In this document: positions 39,637-40,818 of the stretch, piece by piece
Layout: each line of letters begins with the position of its first letter
How positions within the stretch are numbered: the stretch's first letter is position 1
From: Labrys miyagiensis
GTDB taxonomy: Bacteria; Pseudomonadota; Alphaproteobacteria; Rhizobiales; Labraceae
Direction of reading: 5' to 3'
NCBI RefSeq assembly: GCF_030160835.1
Contig: NZ_BSPC01000038.1
Coordinates: forward strand, 1-40,818
Length of the DNA stretch: 40,818 nucleotides
Position numbers and translations under genes: made by a program
The notes under the pieces: model-generated
What the model saw: only the letters and a program-made list of their open reading frames with translations
The model's database searches: none
What the model was told of the DNA's origin: nothing

Positions 39637-40711
39637 TCAGGCCCGGCCGCCCATGATCTTTGGCGCACCGGCGGTTTTGTCGTTCAGCGTCTGACGCTCA
39701 ATTTCGGCATTCAGCTCGGCGCCAACGAGGATGGAACAAGCGCAAAGCCACATCCAAATTAGGAGGCCGATTACAGCACCAAGCGAGCCGTAGGTTTTAT
39801 TGTAATCCGCCAAGTTGCTAAGATACCACGTCAGCGCGAGTGAGATGGAGATGATCGCCAAGGCTGCAAAGCCAGCACCTGGGCTAATCCCGCGCCATTT
39901 CGCGTGCTGACTGCTGAGCCCGAACCTGTACAGCAAAGAAAGCCCGGCTACAAACAGAGTCAGCATTAAAGGCAATCTCAAAATACTCAGTCCCACCACG
40001 GCCGTGCGGGAATCCAGGGTCGCGTCGAAGATGGCAGGCAACGCCGCAGCCACTGCGATGAGCACAATGATACTGAGCAACGATGCAACGGTCACTCCAA
40101 GCGAAAGCAAATTAAGAGTGAGGAATGATCGCTTTTCCTCCACTTCATAGGCGACATTCAGACCATCAATAAGCCCTTTCGTCCCGGAGTTTACGCTCCA
40201 AAGCGCAAATAGAAGACCTAGAACGAATTTCACGCCCAGCTCTCCTTGGCTCTGGGCGACAACACGACGAATTTGATCTTCGACGATGGAGAAAGCATCG
40301 GGCGGTAGCAAAAATGACAGCTGGTGCAAGTGCTCCCCCCATGGTGTCGGCATGGGCAAATAGACCGTAAATGGAAACAATCGCGGCAATTCCAGGAAAA
40401 ATAGCCAGCAACCCGTAGAAGGCGATCCCGCCTGCCACGATTACCAGGCGATCATCCTGTACCTCTGTGTAAGTGCGAAGAATGACATTGCGCCACCCCG
40501 CGCTGCTGAGGTCCGCCGGGCTCGCTGCAGATTTGCTGCGATCAACATCCGTTTCAGCCCCAACGGCTGGCTTTGGGGTGATTTGTGGCGACCCAATGGT
40601 GTCTTTCTTTGGAGTGATGAAGCCAGTCGCCAGCAAAAGCGCCCCGAGCAAAATGAAGCTGAAGGCGGTTCTAGCAAATCCAGGGTCGGCTTCACCTTTG
40701 CTCAGGGTCAT
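39637..40711 (-). pseudogene. YihY/BrkB-family gene, frameshifted
   Basis: Two overlapping frames make one protein of about 358 residues. The N-terminal frame (MTLSKGEADPGF, AGGIAFYGLLAIFPGIAA) leaves the family pattern just after AHADTMG. The other frame continues it (EHLHQLSFLLPPDAFSIVEDQIRR, in parts, then LWSVNSGTKGLIDGLNVAYEVEEKRS). The break is at a run of six C on the plus strand (40335-40340), where five would restore the frame. It may be a true mutation, a sequencing error or a phase-variable tract. Membrane protein of unknown function. Confidence 0.8.
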
Positions 40712-40818
40712 GCATCGCCCTTCCTTTGTCGAAGCACCTCTCGCGTCGAATTTAAACGGAACGATCCGTCTCGGGCTGCATCAATCTCGCCATGGCTGCC
40801 ATAAGGCCCAGTCCGATG

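Noticed and set aside
1-40818. CRISPR arrays, tRNA or rRNA genes
   Set aside because: No regularly spaced repeats and no tRNA- or rRNA-like segments were found on reading the sequence.

Overview
The window looks like an accessory, duplication-rich stretch of chromosome or plasmid from an alphaproteobacterium of the order Hyphomicrobiales, most like Bradyrhizobium and its relatives. This is inferred from the protein families present: DUF1236, DUF3309, PRC-barrel, KGG, DUF892 and DUF982 proteins, a ROSE-type leader on a small heat-shock gene, IS6 and IS110 transposases, and many very small proteins. I see no tRNA, rRNA or CRISPR array. Many genes are short, and several are decayed or present twice.

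The main theme is the general stress response. The EcfG sigma-factor promoter pattern (GGAAC, 16-17 bases, then CGTT or a close variant) stands upstream of about twenty genes. These include DUF1236, both PRC-barrel genes, the plasmid-stabilization-like/SDR operon, the KGG protein, a 25-residue membrane peptide with its partner membrane protein, a His/Lys-rich protein, an Nramp-like transporter, YihY, DUF3309 and two HTH proteins. Because the -10 is allowed to vary, a few of these matches will be chance. Neither ecfG, phyR nor nepR is in the window.

Layout. 1-3.3 kb: IS6 remnant, lipoyl-like protein, GT2 glycosyltransferase, transglutaminase-like protein. 3.3-11.9 kb: stress genes, small proteins and decayed copies. 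12-17.1 kb: cold-shock gene, truncated AhpD-like gene, serine-hydrolase-like protein with altered catalytic residues, and a complete IS6 element. 17.3-24.2 kb: SDR operon, KGG, DUF892, cold-shock gene, single-domain response regulator, membrane proteins, Hsp20. 24.3-25.9 kb: an inverted copy of the 5.8-6.9 kb block, interrupted by an IS110 fragment. 26-33.6 kb: response regulator, Nramp-like transporter, DUF982/PPC chimera, isochorismatase-like hydrolase, DUF6328 and PAP2 membrane proteins, second copy of a secreted protein. 33.6-40.8 kb: YihY, DUF3309, DUF72, second HTH protein and a frameshifted second YihY.

The most interesting candidate is a pair of short RNAs of about 70 nt (near 11113-11187 + and 32491-32563 -). 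Each lies just downstream of a duplicated secreted-protein gene, between an EcfG-like promoter and an intrinsic terminator, and carries the same C-rich segment. Other candidates are a structured leader under a consensus EcfG promoter (7870-8098) and IS66 TnpA-like HTH proteins that appear to be stress-regulated.
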